Positions 1 through 9,153 are shown, numbered from the stretch's first letter. The stretch: 64,000 bases of DNA from GCA-2716065 sp036123135 (GCA_036123135.1 JAZADZ010000102.1:1-64000), one strand, 5' to 3'. Notes: generated by a model from the letters alone, not told the origin. Translations and numbers: made by a program.

Positions 1-187
1 CAGTAACTAATATCAAATTGGCTTTGTTTATTTTTTCTTTATTGAGAAATGAAAGGGGAATTTTAGCCTTGTATTTTCCATACAATTCCAATTCCTGAGA
101 GGGAATATTTAATTTTGTAGCAATATCATTTATGTGTTCTAAAGTTGCTTGCTGGGCTATTTGAATATCTGTCTTAAATTTTGTCAT
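1..187 (-). CDS. fhs: Formate--tetrahydrofolate ligase, N-terminal fragment (cut by left edge)
   Basis: The reverse strand from an ATG at 187 reads MTKFKTDIQIAQQA, then KLNIPSQELELYGKYKAKI and a terminal LILVT. These match the N-terminus of formate-THF ligase (usual start KTDIEIAQ..., then ELELYGKYKAK and LILVTAITPTPAGEGKTT). About 62 codons lie inside the window; the P-loop and catalytic parts lie beyond the edge. The enzyme makes 10-formyl-THF from formate, THF and ATP in one-carbon metabolism. It is transcribed divergently from the isoaspartyl peptidase gene, with about 100 bp between the starts. The family call rests on recognition of a short but distinctive N-terminus. Confidence 0.85.
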   Translation of the reverse strand, partial: MTKFKTDIQIAQQATLEHINDIATKLNIPSQELELYGKYKAKIPLSFLNKEKINKANLILVT

Positions 188-261
188 TTTTATGAAAATA
201 TTGCGAAATATACTACTTAAAATTTGATTTTAATTTGCATTAGTATGATTTCAATTTATAC

Positions 262-269
262 TAATTTTG
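262..269 (+). promoter_or_regulatory. Bacteroidota -7 element for the isoaspartyl peptidase gene
   Basis: TAATTTTG fits the -7 consensus TAnnTTTG. A TTTG at 234-237 lies 24 bp upstream, slightly far for a -33 box. A start about 7 bp downstream (near 276) would give an 8-14 nt leader before the ATG at 284 or 290, which argues against any start upstream of the promoter. Confidence 0.45.
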
Positions 270-289
270 CTATAAATATTTACATGCAA

Positions 290-1216
290 ATGAATAAAAT
301 ATCTTTAGCCATTCATGGGGGTGCTGGAACTATTTTGAAAAGTGAAATGAGCGATGAGATGGAACAAGAATATATTTCAGGACTTAATCAAGCGCTTTCA
401 GAGGGATATAACGTATTAAAAACCGGTGGTAGTGCAATTGAAGCTACCCAAGTAGCTGTTTGTAGCTTAGAAGACAATGCTTTATTCAATGCAGGTAAAG
501 GTTCGGTTTTCTCATCTGAGGGAACACATTTAATGGATGCATGTATTATGGAAGGAAAAGCATTGAATGCAGGTGCTGTTTGTAGTGTAAGTAACATTAA
601 AAATCCCATCACACTTTCTCGTTTTGTAATGGAAAAAAGTGAACACGTCATGCTTTCTTCAAAAGGAGCCGAAGAGTTTGCCAGATTAATGAAGTGTGAA
701 ACCAAACCCTCAGATTATTTTTTTGATAAGCTAAGATTTGACCAGTGGAACAGAATTAAAGGGACAGATATGTTTCAGCTTGATCACTCAGTAAAAAAAA
801 CTGATAAATTTGGAACAGTAGGTGCTGTTGCTCTGGATAAAAATGGAAATCTTGCTGCTGGTACTTCAACCGGAGGAATGACAAATAAAAGATTTGACAG
901 AATTGGAGACAGTCCAATTGTTGGTGCTGGAACTTATGCCAACAATAAAACATGTGCAGTATCTTGCACTGGAAGTGGTGAGTTTTTTATCAGAGGAGTA
1001 GTTGCATATGATGTATCATGTCTCATGGAAATGAAAAATTACTCGTTGCAAGAGGCTTGTGAACAGGTAATTTACAATCGAATTAAAAAAATTGGTGGAG
1101 ATGGTGGTTTAATCGCTGTAGATGCAAAAGGAAACATCTCAATGCCGTTCAACACTGAAGGAATGTACCGTGCATCAATGAATTACAAAAACGAGAAAGT
1201 CATCGAAATTTATTAG
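290..1216 (+). CDS. iaaA: Isoaspartyl peptidase / plant-type L-asparaginase (Ntn hydrolase)
   Basis: The protein (308 aa from ATG 290; ATG 284 adds two residues) begins MNKISLAIHGGAG, the family signature. It contains the autocleavage site GTVG, with nucleophile Thr about residue 176, followed by AGTSTGG and a later GDGGLIAVD. The family is made as one chain that cuts itself before the Thr into alpha and beta subunits. It hydrolyses beta-aspartyl dipeptides and asparagine. The adjacent cphB and cphA suggest its role here is to split the beta-Asp-Arg (or beta-Asp-Lys) dipeptides released by cyanophycinase. The open frame extends up to 224, but that part lies upstream of the likely promoter and is not family-like. 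It overlaps the end of the convergent cphB by 4 bp. Confidence 0.93.
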   Translation: MNKISLAIHGGAGTILKSEMSDEMEQEYISGLNQALSEGYNVLKTGGSAIEATQVAVCSLEDNALFNAGKGSVFSSEGTHLMDACIMEGKALNAGAVCSVSNIKNPITLSRFVMEKSEHVMLSSKGAEEFARLMKCETKPSDYFFDKLRFDQWNRIKGTDMFQLDHSVKKTDKFGTVGAVALDKNGNLAAGTSTGGMTNKRFDRIGDSPIVGAGTYANNKTCAVSCTGSGEFFIRGVVAYDVSCLMEMKNYSLQEACEQVIYNRIKKIGGDGGLIAVDAKGNISMPFNTEGMYRASMNYKNEKVIEIY

Positions 1217-2070
1217 TCAAATTCTGCATTGATTGGCAGTACATCAACAGTTCTATGATTCAAATCAAAACGGTCTCCATTAGCCAACACATGTGTTTTT
1301 AGATTTGTCATAGTCATTGGAGTATTCTCATATAGAATTGAATGATTGTTATGAGATAAGTTAGAGCCATCAAAAACAATTACCATTCCAGATCCAATAA
1401 CCTTACAATCTTTCCCATTTTTTATAATCATTCCTGTATCTTCTGCTAGACCAATTCCAATAAGATCTGGATATTTAGCTACTGCCTCTGCTAATCTTCC
1501 AAACCTTCCACGCTTTATAAAGTGGGTATCTATAATTAAATCACTTATGTAATTCATTCCCTCTCTCATTTTTACAGCGCCTTTTAATAAACAGTCCTCA
1601 CTAGAACCTCCCATAATCATTTCAGAAACCATTGACATTGCCCCTGCGCTAGTTCCAGCAATCACGAATTTATCATTGATATATCTATGAGCTAGGAGTT
1701 TGTGTAGAGCTGTTTGACCAATTATATCAACAATTCTAGATTGATTCCCACCTGAAAACAATACACCATCACATTTGCTAACTTCATTAAGTATGGTAGC
1801 ATTTTCACATTGAATTGAATCTCTAATATCAAGAATACTTACATTTTTACAACCAAGCATTTTAAATGCCTCTAGGTAGTTTTCACCCACCTCATCTGGG
1901 ATACTTGAAGCAGTGGGAACAACTAAAATTTTCGCATTATTACCACCACATTGACGAACAATGTGAGAAAGAATTCCCTCAGTTATAAAGTCAATTCCAT
2001 CATTCTCGTGAGAGCCTTTATCTTCATTACCACCAATAGGAATAAGTGTGCCTGCAATTTTATTTAACAT
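1213..2070 (-). CDS. cphB: Cyanophycinase (serine peptidase S51 family)
   Basis: A 285-aa protein starting MLNKIAGTLIPIGGNEDKG, with the S51 features FSGGNQSRI and the nucleophile elbow GTSAGAMSM (catalytic Ser), and later GIGLAEDTGM. Length and motif order match CphB, a cytoplasmic exopeptidase that degrades cyanophycin granules to beta-Asp-Arg dipeptides. There is no signal peptide, so it acts on an internal store rather than on environmental polymer. It is divergent from cphA (102 bp between starts) and converges on iaaA with a 4-bp overlap. Synthesis, depolymerisation and dipeptide cleavage therefore sit side by side. Confidence 0.93.
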   Translation of the reverse strand: MLNKIAGTLIPIGGNEDKGSHENDGIDFITEGILSHIVRQCGGNNAKILVVPTASSIPDEVGENYLEAFKMLGCKNVSILDIRDSIQCENATILNEVSKCDGVLFSGGNQSRIVDIIGQTALHKLLAHRYINDKFVIAGTSAGAMSMVSEMIMGGSSEDCLLKGAVKMREGMNYISDLIIDTHFIKRGRFGRLAEAVAKYPDLIGIGLAEDTGMIIKNGKDCKVIGSGMVIVFDGSNLSHNNHSILYENTPMTMTNLKTHVLANGDRFDLNHRTVDVLPINAEFD

Positions 2071-2134
2071 ATTGGGAATTAAAATTTAAAATATAATTCG
2101 CAAAGATTATAATAGTTTGCATTAGATAAAAATT

Positions 2135-2142
2135 TATTTTTG
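2135..2142 (+). promoter_or_regulatory. -7 element for cphA
   Basis: TATTTTTG matches TAnnTTTG 30 bp before the cphA ATG. The nearest TTTG (2116-2119) is only 15 bp upstream, so the -33 box is uncertain. Confidence 0.4.
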
Positions 2143-2172
2143 CATTCCCTTTAATTTTTTGGACTAAAAGCT

Positions 2173-4800
2173 ATGAAAATACTGGAAATCAAAGCAATGC
2201 GCGGACCTAATTATTGGTCAATTAGAAGACACAAACTTATTGTTATGGTTCTTGATCTTGAAGATTTGGAGCAAAAACCTACTAATAAAATTGATGGATT
2301 CTCAGAACGATTACAAAAACTTTTTCCTGGAATGTATGAGCACAGGTGCTCTAAAGGTTGCCCTGGCGGTTTTTTCCAAAGAGTCGATGAAGGAACCTGG
2401 ATGGGTCATGTGATAGAACACATTGCTCTTGAAATTCAATGTTTGGCAGGAATGGATGTTGGATTTGGAAGAACAAGAACATATGGTGAAGAAGGTGTTT
2501 ATTTTGTTGTTTTTGATTTTATTGAGGAAAAAGTTGGAAGGTATGCAGCAAAGGCAGCTTTTAGAATTGCACAAGCATTAATTGACGGAGAAGATTACAA
2601 TCTTGAAGAAGACATTCAAGAAATGCGAGAAATCAGACAATATGAAGGCTTAGGGCCAAGTACAGCATCCATAATCGCAGAGGCCGAGTCAAGAAATATT
2701 CCTTGGCTTCGATTGAACAAGTATTCACTTTGTCAGCTAGGATATGGGTCAAATCAAAAAAGAATTCAAGCAACAGTAACAAGTCAAACAAGTAGTATTG
2801 GCGTAGAGCTTGCTTGTGATAAAGACGACACCAAGCACTTATTGGAACAAGCAGAAGTACCCATTCCAAAAGGGGATATTATTCGAACCGAGAGAGGATT
2901 GAAAGAAGTAATTGATGATATTGGTTACCCAATTGTAATTAAACCTGTAAATGGAAATCACGGAAGAGGAATCACTACCAACATCAACACTATTGAGGAC
3001 GCATTAATTGCCTTCAACGCTGCGAAAGAAGTATCAAGGTATGTTATTGTGGAAAGATACATTACTGGGGAGGACTTTAGAATTCTTGTAATTAACAATA
3101 AAATGGTTGCAGCTGCAAAACGTTCACCTGCTCATGTTATTGGAGATGGAAAATCTACGATTCAACAACTAATTGATAAAGTTAATGAGGATCCAAGAAG
3201 AGGTTTTGGCCATGAAAAAGTATTAACGAAAATTGAGATCAATAATTTGACTCTTGAGATTTTAAAAGAAAATAATTTAACACCCGATTCTGTTGTTGAA
3301 AAAGGAGAATACGTTAAGCTAAAAAACACCGCGAACTTAAGTACTGGTGGAACTGCAGAGGATGTAACAGACTTAGTACATCCCTCTAATGTGTTTATGG
3401 CCGAACGTATTTCAAAAATAATCAACCTCGACATATGTGGAATTGACATTATGGCTCATACCCTAACCGAACCAATTTCTGAAACAGGAGGTGCAGTTTT
3501 GGAAGTAAATGCAGGACCAGGTTTTAGAATGCACCTTCAACCATCCTCAGGTCTTCCAAGAAACGTTGCAGCAAATGTTGTTGATATGTTATTTCCACCT
3601 GGTGAAGATTCTAGAATTCCAATCATTGCTGTAACAGGTACCAATGGAAAAACTACTACTACCCGATTGATTGCACATATTGCGAAAATGAAAGGAAAAA
3701 AAGTTGGATACACGACTACTGATGGAGTATACATCCAGAACAGATTGTTAATGAAAGGTGATTGTACAGGTCCAGCAAGTGCTGAATTTGTTTTAAAAGA
3801 TCCAACTGTAAATTACGCTGTTTTAGAGTGTGCCAGAGGAGGTCTACTCAGAGCAGGACTTGGATTCAAAAAATGTGACATTGGAGTTGTAACAAATGTT
3901 GCAGGAGACCATTTAGGTTTAAAAGGTATACATACCATTGAGCAATTGGCAAAAGTCAAAGGAGTAATTCCTGAAACTGTAAAACCTGACGGATATGCAG
4001 TTTTAAACGCTGACGATGATCTGGTTTTCGATATGGCGAATAAAGTGGATTGTAATTTTGCTCTTTTTTCAATGGATGAAAACAATCCTAGAATTAAACG
4101 ACAATTCAACAGAGGTGGTATTTCTGCAATCTATGAAAACGGATATATAACCATTTGCAAAGGCGAGTGGAAAATGAGAGTATCAAAAGCAGCCAACGTA
4201 CCTCTCACTATGGGCGGAAAAGCAAAATTTATGATACAAAATGTACTTGCTGCAGTGCTAGCAACTTATCTAGATGGTTTTAAGATTGAAGATATAAAAG
4301 TTGCGATTGAATCCTTTATTCCTTCCCCATCCCAAACACCTGGAAGATTAAACATGTTCAATTTCAAAAACTTTAAAGTTCTTTTGGATTATGCTCACAA
4401 TCCAGCTGGATTTAGAGCGATGAAAGATTTTGTTGACCAAATTGATGCTTCAAAGAAAGTTGGAATTGTTGCAGGCGTTGGAGACAGAAGAAAAGAGGAC
4501 AACAATGAATTAGGGGCAATTGCAGCTGAAATGTTCGATGAAATCATTATCCGTCAGGATAGAAACCTAAGGGGTAAAAATGAAGCTGATTTAATCAATG
4601 AAATTCACAGTGGAATTAAATCTGTTCATCCTGAAAAGAAAGTTGACATCATTCGTTCCGAAAAAGACGCAATTATTCACGCAATTAACAATGCTGAAAA
4701 AGATTCACTTGTTATTGTTAGCAGTGATGTAGTTCCCGATGCACTGAATTTGGTAATGAAGCTAAGAGAAAAAGAGAGAGCAACTGCTGTTTCTGTTTAA
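2173..4800 (+). CDS. cphA: Cyanophycin synthetase
   Basis: An 875-aa protein of normal CphA1 length. Domain order: an N-terminal domain (about 1-160, HVIEHIALEIQ); an ATP-grasp domain with the glycine-rich loop KPVNGNHGRG near residues 257-266 and EVNAGPGFRMH further on; and a Mur-ligase-like domain with P-loop GTNGKTTTTR near 488-497, ECARGGLLRAGLGF, NVAGDHLG and DYAHNPAGF. It polymerises Asp and Arg into multi-L-arginyl-poly-L-aspartate without a ribosome: the ATP-grasp site adds Asp and the Mur-like site adds Arg to the side-chain carboxylate. The gene is divergent from cphB, and its 3' end overlaps the convergent saccharopine-dehydrogenase-like gene by 4 bp. All ATP-binding motifs are intact, so it should be functional. 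Confidence 0.95.
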   Translation: MKILEIKAMRGPNYWSIRRHKLIVMVLDLEDLEQKPTNKIDGFSERLQKLFPGMYEHRCSKGCPGGFFQRVDEGTWMGHVIEHIALEIQCLAGMDVGFGRTRTYGEEGVYFVVFDFIEEKVGRYAAKAAFRIAQALIDGEDYNLEEDIQEMREIRQYEGLGPSTASIIAEAESRNIPWLRLNKYSLCQLGYGSNQKRIQATVTSQTSSIGVELACDKDDTKHLLEQAEVPIPKGDIIRTERGLKEVIDDIGYPIVIKPVNGNHGRGITTNINTIEDALIAFNAAKEVSRYVIVERYITGEDFRILVINNKMVAAAKRSPAHVIGDGKSTIQQLIDKVNEDPRRGFGHEKVLTKIEINNLTLEILKENNLTPDSVVEKGEYVKLKNTANLSTGGTAEDVTDLVHPSNVFMAERISKIINLDICGIDIMAHTLTEPISETGGAVLEVNAGPGFRMHLQPSSGLPRNVAANVVDMLFPPGEDSRIPIIAVTGTNGKTTTTRLIAHIAKMKGKKVGYTTTDGVYIQNRLLMKGDCTGPASAEFVLKDPTVNYAVLECARGGLLRAGLGFKKCDIGVVTNVAGDHLGLKGIHTIEQLAKVKGVIPETVKPDGYAVLNADDDLVFDMANKVDCNFALFSMDENNPRIKRQFNRGGISAIYENGYITICKGEWKMRVSKAANVPLTMGGKAKFMIQNVLAAVLATYLDGFKIEDIKVAIESFIPSPSQTPGRLNMFNFKNFKVLLDYAHNPAGFRAMKDFVDQIDASKKVGIVAGVGDRRKEDNNELGAIAAEMFDEIIIRQDRNLRGKNEADLINEIHSGIKSVHPEKKVDIIRSEKDAIIHAINNAEKDSLVIVSSDVVPDALNLVMKLREKERATAVSV

Positions 4801-6146
4801 TGGTATAGTACTGGCTTTACCTGTCTTTCAGTAAAAAACATTCCATACTGCTCAAGCTCCTTCAAAATAGGAAGATAAATTTCCTTTTTAATAGGTAGAT
4901 GAACTCCCTTCAAATCCATTTGATTGTTTAAAATCATTTTTGCACATATAGCAACAGGAAGACCAACCGTATCACTCATTGCTGTATACATTTGATCCTT
5001 TCCTATGTAGGTCATGTACGAGCGAATCTCCTTTTCTGTACCATTAATAGTGTAATTGAGTTTGTGCCACATGATGATCATATCTTTATCATCAGCACTA
5101 AGCGACCACTTATCCTCCAAAATTTTCTGAAGTATCTGTGCTGGTGTCGCATTTTTGATTCCAATTTTTTTATGCTCAAATAATCCAAGCCAAACAAGTT
5201 TCTCCCATATGTAATCGTCTTGCTCAATTCCCATTTGGTACCTAAACTTAAGCTCGACAGAGTCGTGTGAATTGTACGCTAAAAAAGAATTGATAAAATC
5301 TCTATTGGTCATATGTTCAGAACCTTCAACAATGTATGAATCATCTGTTAATCCAAGTTTTACAAATACATTCCATGCTCTGCAAAAACCAATCTTTCTT
5401 AGGGTTCCTCTGTAAATTGTTGGAATATTTTCCAAACCATATATCGCTCTATACCTCAAGGAATCTCGATTAGCATAGCCCTCAAACTTTCCATAACCTG
5501 AAATTTCAATAATTTCAGTTCTTCTAAAAAGATTGTGATATGGAATGTATTTGTACTGACCCTCCTGAATAAACTTGGCTGCACCTCCTTGACCAGCAAG
5601 GACTACATTTCTTGGATTCCAAGTAAATTTGTAGTTCCAGGGGTTATTATCACTTTCAGGGGCAATTAACCCTCCAGTAAAAGACTCAAAACCTCTAACC
5701 TTTCCACCCTCTTCCTCAATTTCATCTAAAATTTTCATTGCAGACATATGATCTATTCCAGGGTCAAGGCCCATTTCGTTCATTGCTATTATGCCTGCAT
5801 CTCTAATCTGATCGTTTAATTGCTTCATATCATCTGTAATGTAACTGGGTGTAATTACATCTTTTTTAAAGGCAATGCAATCCTTAACAACTTCGATGTG
5901 AAATCTTGCTGGAAGCATTGAAATGACAATATCAGCATTCTCAATTTCTTTTGCTCTTTCATTTGGATTTAATGCGTCGAATTGAACTGCCTCTCCGTTT
6001 GAATGATTTCCAATCTTTTCTTTGGCAACTGAGAGATTCATGTCACCTACCCTAACCCTCCAATTGAACTCAGAGGAGTGATCTAAAAAGTATTTAATCA
6101 TAGTTGATGAGCTCCTACCAGCTCCGATGACAAGTATTTTTTTCAT
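4797..6146 (-). CDS. Saccharopine dehydrogenase family protein (LYS9-like)
   Basis: A 449-aa protein with an N-terminal Rossmann fold (KKILVIGAGRSSSTMIKYFL), then VISMLPARFH, MNEMGLDPGIDHMSAMKI and GGLIAPESDNNPWNYKFTW. These are diagnostic of the saccharopine dehydrogenase / carboxynorspermidine-type oxidoreductase family, with closest resemblance to the glutamate-forming saccharopine dehydrogenase. It probably interconverts saccharopine with alpha-aminoadipate semialdehyde and glutamate in lysine metabolism, but the substrate cannot be proved from sequence. Its convergent overlap with cphA is suggestive because some cyanophycin synthetases can also use lysine; that link is inference. Confidence 0.82.
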   Translation of the reverse strand: MKKILVIGAGRSSSTMIKYFLDHSSEFNWRVRVGDMNLSVAKEKIGNHSNGEAVQFDALNPNERAKEIENADIVISMLPARFHIEVVKDCIAFKKDVITPSYITDDMKQLNDQIRDAGIIAMNEMGLDPGIDHMSAMKILDEIEEEGGKVRGFESFTGGLIAPESDNNPWNYKFTWNPRNVVLAGQGGAAKFIQEGQYKYIPYHNLFRRTEIIEISGYGKFEGYANRDSLRYRAIYGLENIPTIYRGTLRKIGFCRAWNVFVKLGLTDDSYIVEGSEHMTNRDFINSFLAYNSHDSVELKFRYQMGIEQDDYIWEKLVWLGLFEHKKIGIKNATPAQILQKILEDKWSLSADDKDMIIMWHKLNYTINGTEKEIRSYMTYIGKDQMYTAMSDTVGLPVAICAKMILNNQMDLKGVHLPIKKEIYLPILKELEQYGMFFTERQVKPVLYH

Positions 6147-6264
6147 AAGAATCTAAATTAGATTAATCAATCAAATAGAGCACAAATCAAAACAATTTTT
6201 TTTACATCAACTACTTCATTTTATAGAATATTTGGCACACTTTTCGCAAACTGTAAACAAATAC

Positions 6265-6272
6265 TATTTTTG
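6265..6272 (+). promoter_or_regulatory. -7 element before the DUF4476 gene
   Basis: TATTTTTG matches TAnnTTTG. A start near 6279 leaves about 9 nt before the chosen ATG at 6288 and would exclude the upstream in-frame codons. No convincing -33 box was seen. Confidence 0.4.
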
Positions 6273-6287
6273 TCTCGAAAGTTTGCC

Positions 6288-7082
6288 ATGAAAATCAAAT
6301 TAATTGTACTTGCTTTAATATTCAACTTATCTCATCTAGTGTATTTTTCTCAGTTGAATAACAATCTAATTGTCAAATCAGATGACTCCGTAGACTTTTT
6401 CATCTTTATAGACGATATTTTACAAAACAGTTATGCTTTTGACAACATTAAGCTTTCTGGTTATGATAAAGCCTCAATGAAACTTAAAATTTACATACCA
6501 GACTCTTCTAAACAAATTATTGAAAAATCAATATATTTTGAGCAAACTAATCGAGAGACAAGTGCTAAACTTATTTTATCTCGAGGGGAATACAAATTTA
6601 GATTTACTGGTGATGTACCCATTGGAGTAAATGCTATGGATACCACTCAATTGATTGTGCCCTACCATACCTCTTCTCTGTTTCTAGACTCTTTATTTTT
6701 GACGGATTCCACTCACTTTTCCGATACCACTTTTCAAGATTTAGCTAAATCAGAATCGTATTCCGGAAAAATTGGTTGTAGTGGACCCATTAAAAGCACA
6801 GATGAACTTTTTGAGAACATCAACAAAGAGTACTTTTCTTCCAATAAACTAGCATTGGCAAAAAAAGAGATTGTTAAAGGCTGCTATACAGTAAATGAAA
6901 TCAAAAAAATTATATCACTATTTGAGTACGATGACCAAAAATTAGAACTCTCTATGTTGAGCTTTAATTATATTTATGACATAGAAAACTTTAAAAAACT
7001 TGAAAATCTTTTCATGTTGCAATCATCTTTAGACAAATTCTACGCATTCATAAATGAAAATGTCCAATTGGATAAAAATTAG
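6288..7082 (+). CDS. Secreted DUF4476-like protein
   Basis: A 264-aa protein. The chosen start gives MKIKLIVLALIFNLSHLVYFSQ, a signal peptide; the upstream in-frame codons precede a likely -7 element. The C-terminal 90 residues contain the pattern seen in DUF4476 proteins: CSGP, a helical stretch around SSNKLALAKKEIVKGCYTV, then EIKKIISLFEYDDQKLEL and a final helix. The N-terminal half looks like a beta-rich domain (VDFFIFIDDILQN...). Function is unknown, and periplasmic or envelope location is inferred from the signal peptide. It ends inside the start region of the next gene, so the two may be co-transcribed. Confidence 0.65.
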   Translation: MKIKLIVLALIFNLSHLVYFSQLNNNLIVKSDDSVDFFIFIDDILQNSYAFDNIKLSGYDKASMKLKIYIPDSSKQIIEKSIYFEQTNRETSAKLILSRGEYKFRFTGDVPIGVNAMDTTQLIVPYHTSSLFLDSLFLTDSTHFSDTTFQDLAKSESYSGKIGCSGPIKSTDELFENINKEYFSSNKLALAKKEIVKGCYTVNEIKKIISLFEYDDQKLELSMLSFNYIYDIENFKKLENLFMLQSSLDKFYAFINENVQLDKN

Positions 7083-7446
7083 TTCGGTATTGCTTGCCAT
7101 TGGAGTAGCTTTTGGAGCCCTTGGTGCTCATGCACTCAAAGACGTACTTGAACAAGAACAAATTGACTGGTGGAACAAAGGGGTTTTCTACCAACTTATA
7201 CACGCACTCGGAATTTTTTCGATAAGTGCAATGTTGTCTTCAAAACCTGAATTAAAATTTAAATGGTCGTTAAGATTAATGTTCACAGGAATTCTCCTTT
7301 TTTCAGGTTCTCTTTATATTTTGGCTTTAAATAAAGGAATTCTTGGTGGAATCTCTGCTCTAAAGTACGCAATGGCTCCGATCACGCCCATAGGAGGAGG
7401 CTGTTTAATAATCAGTTGGATCTTACTTTTTTTTAACGTAGAGTAA
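7060..7446 (+). CDS. DUF423 family small membrane protein
   Basis: A 128-aa hydrophobic protein beginning MSNWIKISSVLLAIGVAFGALGAHALK. The first helix ending in GALGAHALK is the DUF423 (YgdD-like) signature; three to four membrane segments follow. An alternative ATG at 7054 adds two residues. The gene starts within the last codons of the DUF4476 gene, so translational coupling is likely. The family is widespread in bacteria and lacks an established function. Confidence 0.85.
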   Translation: MSNWIKISSVLLAIGVAFGALGAHALKDVLEQEQIDWWNKGVFYQLIHALGIFSISAMLSSKPELKFKWSLRLMFTGILLFSGSLYILALNKGILGGISALKYAMAPITPIGGGCLIISWILLFFNVE

Positions 7447-7451
7447 ATGAA

Positions 7452-9008
7452 CTAATGCGAAAGAATTTTAAGCTCACTGGAAAATATTTCAGAGGCATTC
7501 AACAATTGCTTAATATACTGCTCACCCATTTCGCAAAATAAAGGAACAAAGCTATTTTTACGCTCAACCAGAATACCATCTTTGATAATAGAGTTCTGAA
7601 TTTTCTTAATTTTTGTAAAAAAAAGCTCATCCTTATTTTTAGACGACTTTAATAATTTGGACTGAATCTTTTCAAGAGCATTTTCAAATTTCTTAAGCTC
7701 ACTTTCAAGCATTTTTTCAAGTGAGGAATCATTTTCTAAAATAATTTGAGCGATTTTATTTCGAATAGAATTCAATTCATTAGAAACATCAAAAGAAATA
7801 TTTTTGTTCTTTAAAACAATTTTTTTAGACAACTGATTGTAATCAACGAATAAGTCATTGTCTGCTAAATGATTTGTTCTCCACCATTCTAAATCTTTCT
7901 TTTTTATCCAAGCAAAACTATTTCTCAATACTACAAAAGGGTAATCAATTTTAGCATATTCAAATGCATCTTTTAGTTGACTCCAATATTCAACTTCTGC
8001 TGGGCCACCAACATAAGCAAGATTTGGTAAAATACATTCTTGGTATAGTGGTCTTAGTAGTACATTAGGACTAAAATTCTCTGGATTTTGCTCAATCATT
8101 TGAAGAATTTCTGCTTTTGAATGGTTCTTATCCTCAATAAAGTAGCGCCCATCTGCAACAACTATTCTATCTCGGCTATTATTATTCAAGTAAAATAAAT
8201 TTAAAGGTCTGGGATTAATTTTAGGAGTATATCCAGCGTTAGTAATTTCTTTATTGGATTTTATGACACATTTTTGAACAAATTGTTTGTTGACTTCCAA
8301 AGCAATTGTTTCTTTAAATAGGTTTTTAAATTCTTTAGAATCGGCATCAATAACAATTAAACCATACTCTCTAAAAAGATGGTCTACCCAAAACCTTGTA
8401 CAATCCGACCAGTATTTCATGGAAAACGCCTTTTCGAAAATTGAAATAAGCTGATTTCCCCTTGAATCATTTTCGAATAAATCCCTTAATTCATCGAGGG
8501 CAGATAAAAAATATTCCGTTTTTATTCTGCCAACTTGTTTAGTATTTACACCGTTAACTTTGATTTCTTTATCAAACAAAAAAACAGAGGATATTTCGTC
8601 AAAATCGTGATCTTCCGTGGCCATCCAAAAAGTTGGAATAAAATTGTGTTTAGGATAAGATTCTTTGAGCTTTTCAGCAAGTGAAATTGTTGAAATAATT
8701 TTATGAATGAAAAATTGAGGACCCCCAAATAAACAAAGCTGATGGCCAGTAGTTACCGTAAAGGAATTGGATTCACTAAGTAAATTGAGATTTTTTGGCA
8801 CTGGAAGACCAATTGTTAAATATTGTTCTGAAATTACTTGTGTTAAAACATTTCTTTTAGCAGAGAGAAATTTTTTTTGATCAATCACTTTTTTGAAATT
8901 TCCAATTGTATTTGACATTGGATGAAATCCAGACATAGTTGATGTACGTGAAATGAAATCTAAAAGAAATTTAGATGAATAAATATTTTCTAGTGAAATA
9001 TTGATCAT
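7452..9008 (-). CDS. bshC: Putative cysteine ligase BshC (bacillithiol biosynthesis)
   Basis: A 518-aa protein close to the usual BshC length (about 530-540). Family features: SNSFTVTTGHQLCLFGGPQFFIHK, ATEDHDFDEI and the C-terminal GGPAEVEYWSQLKDAF. BshC is thought to add cysteine to glucosaminyl-malate in the last step of bacillithiol synthesis; its fold resembles nucleotidyl-transferase-like proteins with a coiled coil, and a heptad-like stretch is visible near residues 400-470. bshA and bshB are not in the window. The start is supported by conservation around residues 10-30, but a -7 element lies only 8 bp upstream of the ATG, so the mRNA may be nearly leaderless. Confidence 0.93.
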   Translation of the reverse strand: MINISLENIYSSKFLLDFISRTSTMSGFHPMSNTIGNFKKVIDQKKFLSAKRNVLTQVISEQYLTIGLPVPKNLNLLSESNSFTVTTGHQLCLFGGPQFFIHKIISTISLAEKLKESYPKHNFIPTFWMATEDHDFDEISSVFLFDKEIKVNGVNTKQVGRIKTEYFLSALDELRDLFENDSRGNQLISIFEKAFSMKYWSDCTRFWVDHLFREYGLIVIDADSKEFKNLFKETIALEVNKQFVQKCVIKSNKEITNAGYTPKINPRPLNLFYLNNNSRDRIVVADGRYFIEDKNHSKAEILQMIEQNPENFSPNVLLRPLYQECILPNLAYVGGPAEVEYWSQLKDAFEYAKIDYPFVVLRNSFAWIKKKDLEWWRTNHLADNDLFVDYNQLSKKIVLKNKNISFDVSNELNSIRNKIAQIILENDSSLEKMLESELKKFENALEKIQSKLLKSSKNKDELFFTKIKKIQNSIIKDGILVERKNSFVPLFCEMGEQYIKQLLNASEIFSSELKILSH

Positions 9009-9015
9009 ACAGTTG

Positions 9016-9023
9016 CAAATTTA
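9016..9023 (-). promoter_or_regulatory. -7 element for bshC, possibly leaderless
   Basis: On the reverse strand TAAATTTG ends 7 bp before the bshC ATG. With the usual 6-8 bp to the start point, transcription would begin at or next to the ATG. No good -33 box lies at the expected distance. Confidence 0.35.
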
Positions 9024-9133
9024 AACGAAAGAACCAACTTGAAAAAGGGATTTTTACAACAACTTTTATTTGACAAATAGGTTTAGAATTAACATAAAAG
9101 TTATTTTAATGATTATTATTTAGAATTATTATA

Positions 9134-9153
9134 AATACCACTTTTGTGGTATT
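9134..9153. promoter_or_regulatory. 20-bp palindrome overlapping the -33 box (candidate operator)
   Basis: A perfect inverted repeat, AATACCAC-N4-GTGGTATT, with 8-bp arms. Its right arm overlaps the TTG -33 element (9152-9154) of the promoter for the iron-related cluster, a typical place for a repressor site. It has no obvious resemblance to the Fur or DtxR consensus. Confidence 0.5.

Noticed and set aside
224..289. Upstream extension of the isoaspartyl peptidase frame
   Set aside because: It lies upstream of the likely -7 element and the family starts at MNK; no signal peptide logic supports it.
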